NCBI RefSeq assembly: GCF_040195635.1 | Contig: NZ_JBEFTX010000003.1 | Span: forward strand, 465,945-529,944 | Origin: Thermasporomyces sp040195635 | GTDB lineage: Bacteria > Actinomycetota > Actinomycetes > Propionibacteriales > Actinopolymorphaceae | Length of the DNA: 64,000 nucleotides | Direction of reading: 5' to 3' | In this document: positions 34,579-43,037 of the stretch, in pieces | Position numbering within the stretch: the first letter of the stretch is position 1 | Layout of the letters: each line of letters begins with the position of its first letter | Program-made: the position numbers and the translations under genes | Notes under the pieces: generated by a model | What the model was told of the DNA's origin: nothing | Databases searched by the model: none | The model's input: the letters and a program-made list of their open reading frames with translations, nothing else

Positions 34579-35970
34579 ATGGGCGCACTCGGGGGAGCGC
34601 CGCGAGAGAGCCTGGACGGTACGCCGACCTCCGGCAGAGCCCGTCCCGGCGCCCGGCGTGGTGTGGTCGAGATCGTCCTCGGCACCGTCGTCGGCCAGGG
34701 CGTGATCGTCGCCGGGGCGCCGGTCCTGTCGCGGCTCTACGCGCCTGCAGACTTCGCCCTCCTCCAGCTCTTCACCGGTGTCGTGGCGATCGGCGCCGTC
34801 CTCGCGAGCCTGCGGCTCGAGCTCGCGATCCCGCTCGCGCAAGACCTGCGGGAGACGCGCGCGGTCGTGCGAGTCGGCCTGCTCAGCTCGGTCGTGATCG
34901 CGGGCGTCCTCGGGATCGCCGGCTACGCGACCTCGCCGTGGTGGGCGCGCGGCGAGACGCTGCGCGGGTTGCGTGCCATGTGGTGGCTGGTGCCGCTCAC
35001 GATCGCCGTGCTCGCGATGTTCCAGCTGGTCAGCGCGGTTCTGATCCGGGCGGAACGGTACCGGGACCTGGCGGGTCGCAATGCCGCCCAGGGACTCGGC
35101 ACCGCGGCCGCGCAGCTGTCGTTCGGCTTCGCCGGCGTCCGACCGCTCGGGCTGCTCCTCGGGCTGGGCATCGGCCGGATCCTTGGTCTGGTGTCGGTGG
35201 TCGGTCGCCAGCCGCTGTTCGGCGGCCCGAAGCGCGGCACCGAACGACCCGACACCGAACGACCCGACACCGAACGACCCGACACCGAACGACCCGACAC
35301 CGAACGACCCGACGATGAACGCCTGACCATCGCCGACCTGCGCGCCGCACTTCACCGCTTCCGCCAGTTCCCCGCCGTCACCACCTGGTCCGCGTTGCTC
35401 AACAGCTCCGCCCAGTGGGCGCCCGCGTTCGTCTTCCCGGCCACGTTCGGGGCGACACCGGCCGGTTGGTTGGCGTTCACGATGCGACTGCTCACCCTTC
35501 CCGCCACGGTCGTCGGTCAGTCGGTGGCCCAGGTCTTCCTCGGGAGGGGTGCGGCGGCGCAGCGCGCCGACTCGGGTCAGCTGCCCCGGCTCACCTGGCT
35601 CGCTGTCCGCCGGCTGTTCGTCGTCGGGGTCGGTCCGGCCCTGCTGCTCGCGGTGGCCGGGCCGTGGGCGTTCGGCTGGGTGTTCGGCAGCACCTGGGAA
35701 CAGTCCGGGGTGTACGCACGGATCCTGGCCGCGGCGTTCCTGCTGCAGTTCGTGGCGAGCCCGATCGGCAACGTCTTCAACCTCGCCGGACGCCAGGGCG
35801 TCGCCCTTGTCTGGGACGCCTGCCGGCTGGTTCTCGTCGTCGCCGTACCCACGCTGGTGTGGGCGCTCGGCGGCTCCGACGTGCTCGGTGTCACTGCCTA
35901 CTCTGGGGTCCTTGTGTTCTCCTATGCCGGTGTGCTCGGCCTCGCGTGGTGGGTGTTGCGACGTGCGTGA
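34579..35970 (+). CDS. Polysaccharide flippase (Wzx/MATE-like oligosaccharide exporter)
   Basis: The 463-residue integral membrane protein has about 10-12 predicted helices. Its N-terminus, GTVVGQGVIVAGAPVLSRLYAPADFALLQLF, is typical of polysaccharide biosynthesis flippases. It would translocate undecaprenyl-linked repeat units. A loop at about residues 221-245 is made of TERPD repeats, probably lying in the cytoplasm between the two helix bundles. It starts immediately after the GT4 stop and overlaps the polymerase by 8 bp. Confidence 0.9.
   Translation: MGALGGAPRESLDGTPTSGRARPGARRGVVEIVLGTVVGQGVIVAGAPVLSRLYAPADFALLQLFTGVVAIGAVLASLRLELAIPLAQDLRETRAVVRVGLLSSVVIAGVLGIAGYATSPWWARGETLRGLRAMWWLVPLTIAVLAMFQLVSAVLIRAERYRDLAGRNAAQGLGTAAAQLSFGFAGVRPLGLLLGLGIGRILGLVSVVGRQPLFGGPKRGTERPDTERPDTERPDTERPDTERPDDERLTIADLRAALHRFRQFPAVTTWSALLNSSAQWAPAFVFPATFGATPAGWLAFTMRLLTLPATVVGQSVAQVFLGRGAAAQRADSGQLPRLTWLAVRRLFVVGVGPALLLAVAGPWAFGWVFGSTWEQSGVYARILAAAFLLQFVASPIGNVFNLAGRQGVALVWDACRLVLVVAVPTLVWALGGSDVLGVTAYSGVLVFSYAGVLGLAWWVLRRA
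35239..35313 (+). repeat. 15-bp tandem repeat inside the flippase gene
   Basis: Five identical ACCGAACGACCCGAC units at 35239, 35254, 35269, 35284 and 35299 encode TERPD five times; a degenerate DERL unit follows. Confidence 0.95.
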
Positions 35971-37489
35971 AACCACGGCCACGACTCTGACCGGAGCCAG
36001 GACGCTGGCCGCTCGGCCATTCCGGCGTACCCGGCCGGCCGACGCTCCACGGCTCGGCCGGCGCGGTCTGCTGTGGCTGGCCGTCTACGCGGTCGGTCTT
36101 GGCGCGTCGCACTTCTTCGTCATCGCGCCGTCCTTTGCCTACCTGGGCTTTGAGAAGGTGGGGCCGAACCCCTTCGTCGCGCTCGTTCTGTTGCCGAGCT
36201 ACCTGCTGTGTGCGCGGCGGCTCCCGGCGTCGTGGAAGCGTCCGTCGACGATCGTCTACTGGATGCTTTTCATGATCGTCGTGGCCCCGATCCACGTCGT
36301 CCCGGTGTTCACGACCAGGCTGTCGACGGCGGTGTGGCTCATGGTGGGCTCGGTGGCGGCGGCGTTCTGGCTGCTTGGCCTGATCTACTCCGTCCGCCTC
36401 CCGACGCTTCCGCGCCTGCACCTGCCCGCGCGGTTGTACTGGCCGCTCTTCGCCCTCGTGTGGATCGGCCTGGTCAGCGTCGTCGTCGCCTACTACGGGC
36501 TGCAGTTCCGGTGGGTGGCGCTGTCGGAGATCTACGAGATCCGCGACACCTACCGCGACTCGTTCGAGCAGGTGCCGCGGCTGGCGCGCTACGCCATCAC
36601 CTGGCTGGGCAACGTGATCGCGCCGATCGCCATCGCGCGCGGCCTGACGACGAAACGCTTCGCCTGGACGGTGTTCGGCGTGGCGACCGAACTCTTCCTC
36701 GTCTCGATCACCGGATTCAAGCAGATGCTGTTCTCGTCGGTCCTGGTGGCGGCCGTGGTGATCCTGGTGCGCTCGACGGCGGTCTCGCGGGTCGGCTACC
36801 GGGTCGCCGCGATCGTCGGCAGCGGGGTCTTCGCGGTGACGGCGTACGACTTCTTCACCGGCGGGTGGAGCATCTCCTCGGTGCTGATCCGCCGGATGGT
36901 GCTGACGAGCGCGGTCAACACGAAGTACCACTACGAGTTCTTCCTGCACAACCCGAAGGGCTTCCTCGGCTACGGGCTGCTGAGCCGCTGGGTGGAGTAT
37001 CCGTACGAACTGCCGCCGGCGTTCCTGATCGGTCAGGTCTACTACGGCAATCCCGAGACCAGCGCGAACGCCAACATCTGGGCGGACGCGTTCGCCAACT
37101 TCGGCCTGGTCGGTGTGTTCGGCTTCACGGCGGTCCTGGGCGTGGTGCTGTTCTTCTTCGACGCCATCGCGAAGGGGCTGCCGGAAGGGCTCGCGATCGC
37201 GGCGATGGCGCAGTCGGCGTTCAGCCTGTCCAACACCGCGATGCTGACCGTCTTCCTGACCCACGGCATGCTGCTCGCGGTCCTGATGGTCTACCTGATG
37301 CCGGTGGGCGGCGTCACGGCCACCAGGCGACGGCAGCCGCTGCGGCCTCGCGTCACCCCGCGTCCCCAGCCGGACGCCACGTCACAGAGCGCCGGACACG
37401 ACGCCGCCGGACACGACGCCGCCGGACACGACGCGGCCGGACACGACGCCGCGGGTGCGGCCGAGACGGGGAGCGAACGGCAGTCATGA
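35963..37489 (+). CDS. O-antigen polymerase-like membrane protein (Wzy-type)
   Basis: The 508-residue protein has about 10-12 hydrophobic helices and a large extracytoplasmic loop before the last ones (SSVLIRRMVLTSAVNTKYHYEFF ... YGNPETSANANIWADAFANFG), a pattern of Wzy/O-antigen ligase-type proteins. It would polymerise flipped repeat units. Start GTG 35963 overlaps the flippase stop by 8 bp. The soluble C-terminal tail ends in AGHDA pentapeptide repeats. Family assignment rests on topology and context, since Wzy sequences are poorly conserved. Confidence 0.75.
   Translation: MRETTATTLTGARTLAARPFRRTRPADAPRLGRRGLLWLAVYAVGLGASHFFVIAPSFAYLGFEKVGPNPFVALVLLPSYLLCARRLPASWKRPSTIVYWMLFMIVVAPIHVVPVFTTRLSTAVWLMVGSVAAAFWLLGLIYSVRLPTLPRLHLPARLYWPLFALVWIGLVSVVVAYYGLQFRWVALSEIYEIRDTYRDSFEQVPRLARYAITWLGNVIAPIAIARGLTTKRFAWTVFGVATELFLVSITGFKQMLFSSVLVAAVVILVRSTAVSRVGYRVAAIVGSGVFAVTAYDFFTGGWSISSVLIRRMVLTSAVNTKYHYEFFLHNPKGFLGYGLLSRWVEYPYELPPAFLIGQVYYGNPETSANANIWADAFANFGLVGVFGFTAVLGVVLFFFDAIAKGLPEGLAIAAMAQSAFSLSNTAMLTVFLTHGMLLAVLMVYLMPVGGVTATRRRQPLRPRVTPRPQPDATSQSAGHDAAGHDAAGHDAAGHDAAGAAETGSERQS
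37391..37450 (+). repeat. 15-bp tandem repeat at the 3' end of the polymerase gene
   Basis: Four GCCGGACACGACGCC units start at 37391, 37406, 37421 and 37436 (one substitution in the third), encoding repeats of Ala-Gly-His-Asp-Ala. Confidence 0.95.
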
Positions 37490-38721
37490 CACCGCGCCGG
37501 AGCCGTACGCAAGGGGCCGGCGGACGTCGCCGAGTCCTCGTCCTCAACCACTTCGCCCTGCCCCGTTCACAAGGGGGAGGGACGCGCCACGTCGAGCTGT
37601 TCGGCCGGCTCACCGGATGGGCGCACCTGATCGTCGCCGGAGACCGCAACAACAACACCCGCGAGCGGTTCGTGAGCGACTCGCCGGACTTCGTGACGAT
37701 CCGGGTGCCCGGCCACGAGTCCAACGGACTCGCCCGGGTCGGCGGCTGGCTGCGATACGCCGTCGGCGCCCTGCGGGTGGGGCTGCGGCGGCGCGACGTC
37801 GGCGTGGTCTACGCGTCGTCTCCGCATCTGGTGACTCCTCTCGCCGGGTGGCTCCTGGCGAAGGTCCACCGGGTCCCTCTCGTGCTGGAGATCCGTGACC
37901 TGTGGCCGCGGTCGATGGTGGAACTCGGCTACCTCACCGCCGGATCGCCGCTGCACCGCGTCCTGGTCGGTCTGGAACGCTTCCTCTACCGGGCGGCGGA
38001 CCGGATCGTCGCGGTCGCCGACGGCTGGAACGCCCACTTCGCGTCGTTCGGCGTACCGCCTGCGAAGGTCGCCCTCGTCACCAACGGTGCCGAGCCGGCC
38101 GACTTCGTCCCGACGGTGACCCGGGAGAAGGCCCAGGCCCAGCTCGGCGTCGACGGGTTCGTGGCCGTCTACGCGGGGGCGCACGGTCCCGCCAACGGCC
38201 TCGACCTGGTGCTCGACGTGGCGAAGGACCTCACCGACGTCACGTTCGTCCTCCTCGGCGACGGGCTGGACAAACAGCGGCTGGTCGCGCGGGCCCGCGA
38301 CGAGCGCCTCGACAATGTGCGCTTCTGCGACCCCGTGCCGAAACGCGACCTCGGCAACGTGTTCGTCGGCTGTGACGTCGGCCTGCACACCCTCGCGCAG
38401 TCGGAGCTGTTCCGCGAGGCGATGAGCCCGAACAAGCTGTACGACTACATGGCGGCGGGCCTCCCGGTGATCACCAACGTCGGCGGTGGGCTCGAGGCGC
38501 GGCTCGTCGACCACGGCTGCGCGGTGCCCGGATCGCCACGCGGCGGTGCCTCCGGACGTGCCGCACTTGCCACGGCGATCGAGGTGCTGCGTGACCGATC
38601 CGTGGACGACCGGGAGACGATGAGCCGGCGGGCTCGCGATTATGTGGACCGGCACGCGTCCCGTACCGTGATGGCGGCTCGCCTCGAGAAGGTGCTGAAC
38701 GACGTCACCGCCGCACCTTGA
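37486..38721 (+). CDS. GT4-family glycosyltransferase (WbuB/FnlA-cluster-like)
   Basis: The 411-residue GT-B enzyme has RVLVLNHFALPRSQGGGTRHVELF and, in the middle, the conserved LVLEIRDLWPRSMVELGYL seen in WbuB-like N-acetylfucosamine-type transferases. The donor domain carries LLGDGLDKQRLVARA and SPNKLYDYMAAGLPVITNVGG. ATG 37486 overlaps the polymerase stop by 4 bp. It probably adds a sugar to the lipid-linked repeat unit; the donor is not fixed. Confidence 0.92.
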   Translation: MTPRRSRTQGAGGRRRVLVLNHFALPRSQGGGTRHVELFGRLTGWAHLIVAGDRNNNTRERFVSDSPDFVTIRVPGHESNGLARVGGWLRYAVGALRVGLRRRDVGVVYASSPHLVTPLAGWLLAKVHRVPLVLEIRDLWPRSMVELGYLTAGSPLHRVLVGLERFLYRAADRIVAVADGWNAHFASFGVPPAKVALVTNGAEPADFVPTVTREKAQAQLGVDGFVAVYAGAHGPANGLDLVLDVAKDLTDVTFVLLGDGLDKQRLVARARDERLDNVRFCDPVPKRDLGNVFVGCDVGLHTLAQSELFREAMSPNKLYDYMAAGLPVITNVGGGLEARLVDHGCAVPGSPRGGASGRAALATAIEVLRDRSVDDRETMSRRARDYVDRHASRTVMAARLEKVLNDVTAAP

Positions 38722-38755
38722 CGCGACCGTTCGTCCGGGAGGAGCTGCACATCAC

Positions 38756-40978
38756 GTGGGGGCAGGTGAAGCCAGGACGATGCGCCACGGGGGCGTGCGC
38801 TTGACGTGGCGCACCCCGTTCGCCCTGCGGCGGCGCCGCCGTGGGTCGGCGTACCTTCGCACGACCATGGCGGCGGTCGGTGTCCTCGTGCTCACCGCCA
38901 CCGCGTGTGCCGACGCCTCCCGGATCCAGCAGGCGTCCGACGAACCCTCGCCCATGAGCACCCAGGCCCGCTCGGTGCAACACAACCGGTTGGCAGACCG
39001 GCTCGCCGACCGCGCGGTGCAACCCGAAGCGCCGATCCTGCCCGTCAACGCGAGCTTCGAGGACCGGCCGTTCACCCGCTGTCCCCGCAGCTGGACCTGC
39101 GGGCGCACCGGCAGGCCCGCGACCGCGACCACGACCGACGTGGCGAAGGGGGGCGAGCGGTCGCTACGGGTGGTGGTGCCCGCTGCGGGCGACCGCTTCA
39201 CGCTGCGCAGCGCCGCGATGCCCGCCCTTCCGCAGCGTACGTACGAAGCAACGGTGTGGCGGCGCTCCTCGGTCGACGGTTCGTCCGGTGGTGAGTCGGT
39301 CAGGATCGTGTTCTACGACGACAAGCGGCGCGTCATCGGCTCTGGCATCGACCGGGGCGCAGACGCGGTGAAACACCGGTGGGAGGGTGTCTCGGCCAAG
39401 GCACGGTCGCCGGTGGGTACGTCGTTCGTCGAGGTGGAGGTCGCGGTCTCCGGGCCGGGGCGGACCGTCTGGCTCGACGGCGTCAAGCTGGCGCAGAGCC
39501 CGATCCTCGAGGTGTGGGGCGGCACCGGCGTCCGCCGGGGCGAGCGCGACGACACGCTCTCCCTGCAGGTCACGACGCCCACACCGGGCGGTGTCCATGT
39601 GGGCACCATCGACGCGTTCGGTGAACACCTGCAGGTCATCGGCCGGCGCGCGTTGGCGAGCGAGGGCGGCGCCAGGATGACGTACGAACTGAGCGGCGCC
39701 GCCCGCTACGACTCCTCGACCCGGACCATCCTCGTCCGGCCTGGAGAGTCCGCGACCATCCACATCACCGGCCGCTTCAGCCCGACACCGGGCACTGGGT
39801 TCCCGGTCGCGACGCTGGGCGACCCCATGGCGCAGGCTGAGTTCCCGATCTTCGTCGCCGCGCAGAACTTCGACTCCGACGTCGATGGCGTCCAGTTGCC
39901 CAACCGGCTGGCCGTACGCGGGGCTGTCGACAAGCTCGCCGGCTACCTCGAGGAGCGCGAGACGCGCGACGGCGGCTGGGCGATCGCCCATCCGTACTGG
40001 CAGGGCGATATCCGGCAGGACCCGCAGGCCATCGCGGTCCTCACCCAGGGCTACCTGAAGCGGGCGCAGTCCTCGCAGGAGGCGGAGTACGAGGCACAGG
40101 CACGGCGCGGCCTCGAGTGGCTGGTGAGGCACCAGCGGGCCGATGGTTCGTTCGGTCTGCCCTGGGCGTTCGGCACCGGGCAGGGACATTTCGGCGCGTC
40201 GGCGCACTATCACGGGGGCACGACCACCCACGCGGCCGGCGAGCCGCTCGCGGTGGTCACCATCGCGGCGGCGAGTGCCCTGCTGGAGGGCTTCAAGGTC
40301 TACGGCAACTCGCGCTACCTCGCCGCGTCCGTCCGTGCGATGGACTACCTGCTGCGCGGATCCAACGGATTCCAGTGGCTCGACTCGAAGCGCACCCGCG
40401 GCAGCATCCCCTACTGCTCCCTGGAGCCGATCCTGCCGCCGGGTGACCCCCGCGTGCGTTCCCACCGCGTGGTGTCCGCCGTCAGGAACTCCTCGGTCGA
40501 GGTCTACAACATCGACGGCGCCGGCCTGTCGTTCCTCAAGGCGTTGTACGTCGAGACCGGCGACAAGCGGCTGCTCACCTACGGCGACGCCATCGCGAGA
40601 AACCTCGCCAGCAAGGTGCGCGCGGACGGCTCGATTCCGTACTCGTGGTACGAGAGTTCGCCGCACTCGGGCGGCTACGCCAACATCGCCTACACCGGGC
40701 TGCTGGAGTACGGCGAGATGCGCGGCCGCGAGGACTGGGTGGGCCACGCCGCCCGCGGCTTCAGTTGGATGGCCAACCATGCCCGCGACGGCCTGGTGCC
40801 GACCGAGGGCTACGCGTCGGTCTACGGCCTCAACCTGAGCTCGGACATCACGAGCTACGTCGGTGACGCGATCCGCAAGCAGCGTTCGGACGGTTCGTTC
40901 AGCGGTGGAGAGGCGACGCGGCACGATGCGGTGATGTTCGCGATCCTGTCCGACCTGCTCCTCAACATGGGAGGTTGA
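38756..40978 (+). CDS. Exported protein with CBM-like and alpha/alpha-barrel domains (glucuronyl C5-epimerase-like?)
   Basis: The 740-residue product has an Arg-rich N-terminus, a hydrophobic segment (about 38-53) ending LTATAC, possibly a lipobox, a carbohydrate-binding-module-like region (about 95-245), and a C-terminal helical (alpha/alpha) barrel (about 385-735) with QDPQAIAVLTQGYLKRA, YNIDGAGLSFLKALYVETGD and YSWYESSPHSGGYANIAYTG. The barrel resembles the D-glucuronyl C5-epimerase or polysaccharide-lyase type, so it may modify or trim the exported polymer. The assignment is tentative. GTG 38756 is used, with ATG 38780 as alternative. It ends 3 bp before the aminotransferase. Confidence 0.6.
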   Translation: MGAGEARTMRHGGVRLTWRTPFALRRRRRGSAYLRTTMAAVGVLVLTATACADASRIQQASDEPSPMSTQARSVQHNRLADRLADRAVQPEAPILPVNASFEDRPFTRCPRSWTCGRTGRPATATTTDVAKGGERSLRVVVPAAGDRFTLRSAAMPALPQRTYEATVWRRSSVDGSSGGESVRIVFYDDKRRVIGSGIDRGADAVKHRWEGVSAKARSPVGTSFVEVEVAVSGPGRTVWLDGVKLAQSPILEVWGGTGVRRGERDDTLSLQVTTPTPGGVHVGTIDAFGEHLQVIGRRALASEGGARMTYELSGAARYDSSTRTILVRPGESATIHITGRFSPTPGTGFPVATLGDPMAQAEFPIFVAAQNFDSDVDGVQLPNRLAVRGAVDKLAGYLEERETRDGGWAIAHPYWQGDIRQDPQAIAVLTQGYLKRAQSSQEAEYEAQARRGLEWLVRHQRADGSFGLPWAFGTGQGHFGASAHYHGGTTTHAAGEPLAVVTIAAASALLEGFKVYGNSRYLAASVRAMDYLLRGSNGFQWLDSKRTRGSIPYCSLEPILPPGDPRVRSHRVVSAVRNSSVEVYNIDGAGLSFLKALYVETGDKRLLTYGDAIARNLASKVRADGSIPYSWYESSPHSGGYANIAYTGLLEYGEMRGREDWVGHAARGFSWMANHARDGLVPTEGYASVYGLNLSSDITSYVGDAIRKQRSDGSFSGGEATRHDAVMFAILSDLLLNMGG

Positions 40979-40981
40979 CCG

Positions 40982-42295
40982 ATGGCCCTGCCCCTGCCCG
41001 AGGGGTCGGACCTTCCCCGTGGAACGGTCCTGTCCGAGGGGGCCCGTTCTGGTGGGCCGGTCGTGCCGGTGACCGAGCGGGCCCGCGACCTGGCGGCCTT
41101 CGGCGGCGTACCCGTCCGGCAGGCCCCGTTTCCGCCGTGGCCGTACTTCGCTGACGACGAGGTACGCGCCGTGGTCGGCGTTCTGCGTTCTGGCCTGGTC
41201 AACTACTGGACCGGCGAGGAGGGGCGGGAGTTCGAGCGGGAGTTCGCGGCGACCGTCGGGGCGAGGCACGCCGTGGCACTCAGCAACGGCACGGTGGCGC
41301 TCGAACTCGCGCTGCGTGCGGCCGGTGTGGGCCCCGGCGACGAGGTCGTCGTACCCGCCCGGACGTTCATCGGTACGGCGAGCGCGGCGGTCGCGGTCGG
41401 CGCGTCGCCGGTGGTCGCCGACATCGACGCCGTGAGCCAGACCCTCACCGCGGCAACCGTCCGACAGGCGGTGACCCGGCGGACGAAGGCCATCGTCCCG
41501 GTGCACCTGGCCGGCTGGCCGGCGCCGATGGGGGAGTTGGTGGCGCTCGCCGACGAAATCGGTGCCGTCGTCGTCGAGGACTGCGCCCAGGCGCACGGGG
41601 CGACCCTCGACGGGCAGTCGGTCGGCACCTTCGGGCACGTGGCGGCCTGGTCGTTCTGCCAGGACAAGATCCTCACCACCGTCGGTGAGGGTGGCATGGT
41701 CACGACCGACGACGACGCGATCTGGCGGGCGGTCTGGGAGTACAAAGACCACGGCAAGAGCTACGAAGCGGTGTACGAACGCGACCACCCGCCGGGGTTC
41801 CGGTGGCTGCACGAGACGTTCGGGACCAACGCCCGGATGACCGAGGTGCAGGCCGCGGCCGGTCGCCGGGCGCTCGCGAAGCTGCCGGAATGGTCGCGCC
41901 GGCGCCGCCGGAACGCCGCGGCGCTCGACGCCGGGCTGGGCGCCCTGCCAGGGCTGCGGGTGACGATTCCTCCGGCCGGGGTCGGGCACGCCTACTACAA
42001 GTACTCCGTGTTCGTCCGGCCGGAGGCACTCGCGCCCGGCTGGAACCGGGACCGGATCATGACCGCCGTCGCGGCCGAGGGCGTGCCGTGTCTGCAAGGC
42101 GCGTGCGCGGAGATCTACCGGGAGAAGGCGTTCGACGACGTGCCCGGCGGGCGGCCGGCGGCGCCGTTACCGGTCGCTCGTGAGCTCGGTGAGACGTCGC
42201 TCATGCTGGTGGTGCATCCCACCCTCTCCGACCGGGACATCGACGACACGGTGGCGGCGTTCCGCAAGGTCATGGCGGTCGCCACGGCGTCGTGA
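40982..42295 (+). CDS. DegT/DnrJ/EryC1/StrS-type PLP sugar aminotransferase
   Basis: The 437-residue aminotransferase would convert a keto nucleotide sugar to an amino sugar. The PLP Schiff-base Lys is Lys229 in SFCQDKILTTVGEGG. Other conserved parts are ALSNGTVALELALRAAGVGPGD, VEDCAQAHGA and NARMTEVQAA. A likely substrate is the 4-keto-6-deoxy sugar made by the dehydratase at 31180 (inference). The N-terminal about 35 residues are extra and Gly/Pro-rich. Start ATG 40982 follows the exported protein by 3 bp. Confidence 0.92.
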   Translation: MALPLPEGSDLPRGTVLSEGARSGGPVVPVTERARDLAAFGGVPVRQAPFPPWPYFADDEVRAVVGVLRSGLVNYWTGEEGREFEREFAATVGARHAVALSNGTVALELALRAAGVGPGDEVVVPARTFIGTASAAVAVGASPVVADIDAVSQTLTAATVRQAVTRRTKAIVPVHLAGWPAPMGELVALADEIGAVVVEDCAQAHGATLDGQSVGTFGHVAAWSFCQDKILTTVGEGGMVTTDDDAIWRAVWEYKDHGKSYEAVYERDHPPGFRWLHETFGTNARMTEVQAAAGRRALAKLPEWSRRRRRNAAALDAGLGALPGLRVTIPPAGVGHAYYKYSVFVRPEALAPGWNRDRIMTAVAAEGVPCLQGACAEIYREKAFDDVPGGRPAAPLPVARELGETSLMLVVHPTLSDRDIDDTVAAFRKVMAVATAS

Positions 42296-42370
42296 GACGT
42301 GTGTGCACCGACCGGACGTCGCGCCGGCCGGGCTTCTGGGTTTCCCGCCTGCGGGATGTCCGTACTTCGT

Positions 42371-42376
42371 TAGGCT
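42371..42376 (+). promoter_or_regulatory. Candidate -10 element for a leaderless acetyltransferase mRNA
   Basis: TAGGCT lies 8 bp before ATG 42385, the spacing expected for leaderless actinobacterial transcripts, and no ribosome-binding site is visible there. No clear -35 is seen. The same hexamer occurs upstream of both M4 protease genes (48142 and 50563). Confidence 0.4.
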
Positions 42377-42384
42377 CATCCGCT

Positions 42385-43035
42385 ATGACCGCTATATCCA
42401 CGGGTCTCGTCGCGGCGACTGCCGACGTCGACGAGCGCGCGACGCTCGGGCCGGGATGCGCCATCTGGCATCTCGCTCAGATCCGGGAGGACGCCGTGCT
42501 CGGCGCGGGCTGTGTGGTCGGACGCGGTGCCTACGTCGGTGCCGGAGTCCGCATCGGCGACCACGTCAAGATCCAGAACCACGCGCTCGTCTACGAACCG
42601 GCGATCCTCGGCGACGGTGTCTTCGTCGGGCCCGCGGTCGTCCTGACCAACGACGAGTACCCGCGTGCGGTCGATCCGGCGGGTGCGCCGAAGCGGGCCG
42701 GGGACTGGGCGCCCGTGGGTGTCACCGTGCGCGAGGGTGCATCGCTCGGAGCCCGCGCCGTGTGCGTCGCGCCGGTCACGATCGGGCGGTGGGCGATGGT
42801 GGCGGCGGGTGCGGTGGTGGCGGCCGACGTTCCCGCTTTCGCGCTGGTCGCGGGGGTGCCGGCGCGGCGGATCGGGTGGGTGGGACGGGCCGGCGTACGC
42901 CTCGAGCCGGTCGGCGCGGGTCGGTGGCGGTGTCCGGCGACCGGTGCGGCGTACGTCGAGGACGGCGAGCACGGGACCGCGCTGCGGGAAGCGCCCGGCG
43001 GTGACAGGAACGAGGACGGGGACGGGGAGTACTGA
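42385..43035 (+). CDS. Left-handed beta-helix N-acetyltransferase (WbpD/WlbB-like)
   Basis: The 216-residue hexapeptide-repeat acyltransferase begins its fold with VAATADVDERATLGPGCAIWHLAQIRE and continues through GDHVKIQNHALVYEPAILGDGVFVGPAVVLTNDEYPRA, typical of WbpD/WlbB enzymes that acetylate the 3-amino group of UDP-GlcNAc(3N)A. A longer start (GTG 42292, GTGA overlap with the preceding stop) is possible but adds residues unlike the family. It lies 2 bp before the next aminotransferase. Its set with 43038 and 44254 supports a diacetamido-uronate pathway. Confidence 0.9.
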   Translation: MTAISTGLVAATADVDERATLGPGCAIWHLAQIREDAVLGAGCVVGRGAYVGAGVRIGDHVKIQNHALVYEPAILGDGVFVGPAVVLTNDEYPRAVDPAGAPKRAGDWAPVGVTVREGASLGARAVCVAPVTIGRWAMVAAGAVVAADVPAFALVAGVPARRIGWVGRAGVRLEPVGAGRWRCPATGAAYVEDGEHGTALREAPGGDRNEDGDGEY

Positions 43036-43037
43036 CG

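Noticed and set aside
35239..35313. Possible CRISPR-like array
   Set aside because: Units are contiguous 15-mers without spacers and in frame within a membrane protein gene; no cas genes in the window.
39164..42097. 977-codon minus-strand open frame spanning the exported protein and aminotransferase
   Set aside because: It crosses two clearly coding plus-strand genes and has only antisense-like composition.
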